Source of the DNA: Sphingomonas sp. CCH9-E2
GTDB taxonomy: Bacteria; Pseudomonadota; Alphaproteobacteria; Sphingomonadales; Sphingomonadaceae
Assembly: GCF_001557215.1 (NCBI RefSeq)
Contig: NZ_LSJM01000447.1
Coordinates: forward strand, 1 to 6,722
Length of the DNA stretch: 6,722 nucleotides
Direction of reading: 5' to 3'
Positions 6,066 through 6,722 of this stretch are shown here, one piece after another; the first letter of the stretch is position 1, and the number at the start of each line of letters is the position of its first letter. Under the pieces are notes generated by a model that made no database searches, was not told the DNA's origin, and saw only the letters and a program-made list of their open reading frames with translations. The translations under genes were made by a program, and so were the position numbers.

Positions 6066-6491
6066 ATGCGCACGATCGATGAGACCATCTCCGTCTCCCC
6101 CCAGATCAGCCCGGCCGATGTGACCGAACTGGCCCGTGCGGGGTTCAAGACGATCGTCAACAACCGTCCGGATGAGGAAGAACCCGGCCAGCCTTCGGGC
6201 GACGCGATTCGCGCGGCTGCCGAGACGCTCGGCCTGTCCTATCACGCCATCCCCGTCACCCATGCCGGCTTTTCGATGCCGCAGGTCGAGGCGATGCGCG
6301 CCGCGATCGATGGCGCGGGCGGCCCGGTCTTCGCCTATTGCCGCTCCGGCACCCGCTCGACCAACCTGTGGGCGCTCGCCGAAGCGAGCCGAGGGACCGA
6401 TCCCGAGACTTTGGTGACCAAGGCGGCGCAGGCGGGATACGACCTCACCGGCCTGCGCCCGATGCTCGACACGCTGGCGGGCAAGGCCTGA
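6066..6491 (+). CDS. TIGR01244/DUF442 family protein (Blh-like phosphatase or sulfurtransferase)
   Basis: The 141-residue protein matches the TIGR01244/DUF442 family. Members adopt a dual-specificity-phosphatase-like fold and are named variously as beta-lactamase hydrolase-like (Blh) or sulfur transferase proteins. Visible signatures are the N-terminal ISVSPQIS, the conserved NNRPDEEEPGQPS (32-44), IPV at 62-64, and the active-site loop YCRSGTRST with Cys92. Spacing in that loop is C-x4-R (Cys92 to Arg97), closer to the six-residue rhodanese loop than to the C-x5-R phosphatase loop. Some family members are fused or linked to a persulfide dioxygenase-type metallo-hydrolase in sulfide detoxification (BigR operon); no such domain is present here. 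The ATG directly follows the recQ TGA with no gap, and GAGG (6054-6057) inside recQ is a reasonable ribosome site. The substrate is unknown. Confidence 0.88.
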   Translation: MRTIDETISVSPQISPADVTELARAGFKTIVNNRPDEEEPGQPSGDAIRAAAETLGLSYHAIPVTHAGFSMPQVEAMRAAIDGAGGPVFAYCRSGTRSTNLWALAEASRGTDPETLVTKAAQAGYDLTGLRPMLDTLAGKA

Positions 6492-6495
6492 TCCG

Positions 6496-6722
6496 ATGAA
6501 CTGGTGGCTCGCCGCCGGGTCGTTTGCCGCCGTGCTCGCGCTGGCGGGGGTCGCGCGGATGCTGGGGCTGGGCGGCAGCCAGCGGCTCGTGGACGCCAAC
6601 GAGGCCATCCGGCTGGCCGAGGCGCTTGTGTCCGGGTTCGAGGGTCGCGTTGGCGTCATCGCGGTCGAGGGGGGACGCGCCGCTGTGGCGGGCGGCCCCG
6701 GCGATGTCGTGGTGATCGAGCC
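6496..6722 (+). CDS. Small single-pass membrane protein, 3' end outside the window
   Basis: An open frame starts at ATG 6496, four bases after the stop of the DUF442 gene, and stays open to the window edge, giving 75 complete codons. The N-terminus MNWWLAAGSFAAVLALAGVA is one hydrophobic segment, a membrane anchor or uncleaved signal. It is followed by RMLGLGGSQR and a soluble part with an acidic, Ala-rich helix (LVDANEAIRLAEALVSGF, 31-48) and then short beta-like stretches (VGVIAVEGG, AAVAGGPGDVVVIE). A weak AAGG (6483-6486) is the only ribosome-site candidate. It resembles, from memory, a conserved small sphingomonad membrane protein with a D-E-A-R/I-R-L-A-type helix, but I cannot assign a function. 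Tight spacing and same strand place it in the recQ cluster. Confidence 0.75.
   Translation, partial: MNWWLAAGSFAAVLALAGVARMLGLGGSQRLVDANEAIRLAEALVSGFEGRVGVIAVEGGRAAVAGGPGDVVVIE

Noticed and set aside
4755..6659. Very long open frame (about 630 codons) antisense to recQ and its downstream genes
   Set aside because: It spans three convincing plus-strand genes and their junctions, has biased low-complexity composition with no motif, and is the usual stop-free antisense frame of GC-rich genes.

Overview
The window looks like a chromosomal segment of a high-GC alphaproteobacterium, most likely a sphingomonad (Sphingomonas or a close relative). This is judged from the protein sequences, the strong GC bias at third codon positions, the serA-hisZ pairing, and the intergenic palindromic repeats of the kind scattered through sphingomonad genomes. 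It is not based on any database search. There is no sign of phage, plasmid, insertion sequence, CRISPR array, tRNA or rRNA.

Layout. (1) Positions 1-144 hold no gene, only two inverted copies of a REP-like hairpin (CCCTCTCCCC stem) leading into the ribosome binding site of serA. (2) 145-1722 is serA, a long-form D-3-phosphoglycerate dehydrogenase (serine biosynthesis). (3) 1723-1829 is an intergenic gap almost filled by a second, different REP-like hairpin. (4) 1830-2933 is hisZ, the regulatory subunit of the short-form ATP phosphoribosyltransferase (histidine biosynthesis). (5) 2933-3054 is a very long, near-perfect palindrome lying exactly between hisZ and a convergent gene and touching both stop codons. 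(6) 3053-3343, minus strand, is a small YjdJ/NATD1-type GNAT protein. (7) From 3409 rightwards runs a tightly packed four-gene cluster on the plus strand: a secreted eight-cysteine protein of unknown function, RecQ helicase, a TIGR01244/DUF442 (Blh-like) phosphatase/sulfurtransferase-fold protein, and the start of a small single-pass membrane protein cut off by the window edge. The junctions are a 4-nt ATGA overlap, a direct TGA-ATG abutment and a 4-nt gap, so the genes are probably co-transcribed and partly translationally coupled.

How the parts work together. The left half is amino-acid biosynthesis (serine, histidine) with a palindromic element at each boundary. The right half is an operon in which a DNA-repair helicase sits with three genes that have no obvious repair role. 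No exotic system (defence island, toxin-antitoxin, retron, BGC) could be supported. The items most worth a second look are the large palindrome at 2933-3054, the secreted cysteine-rich protein coupled to recQ, and the unusual active-site loop of the DUF442 protein.
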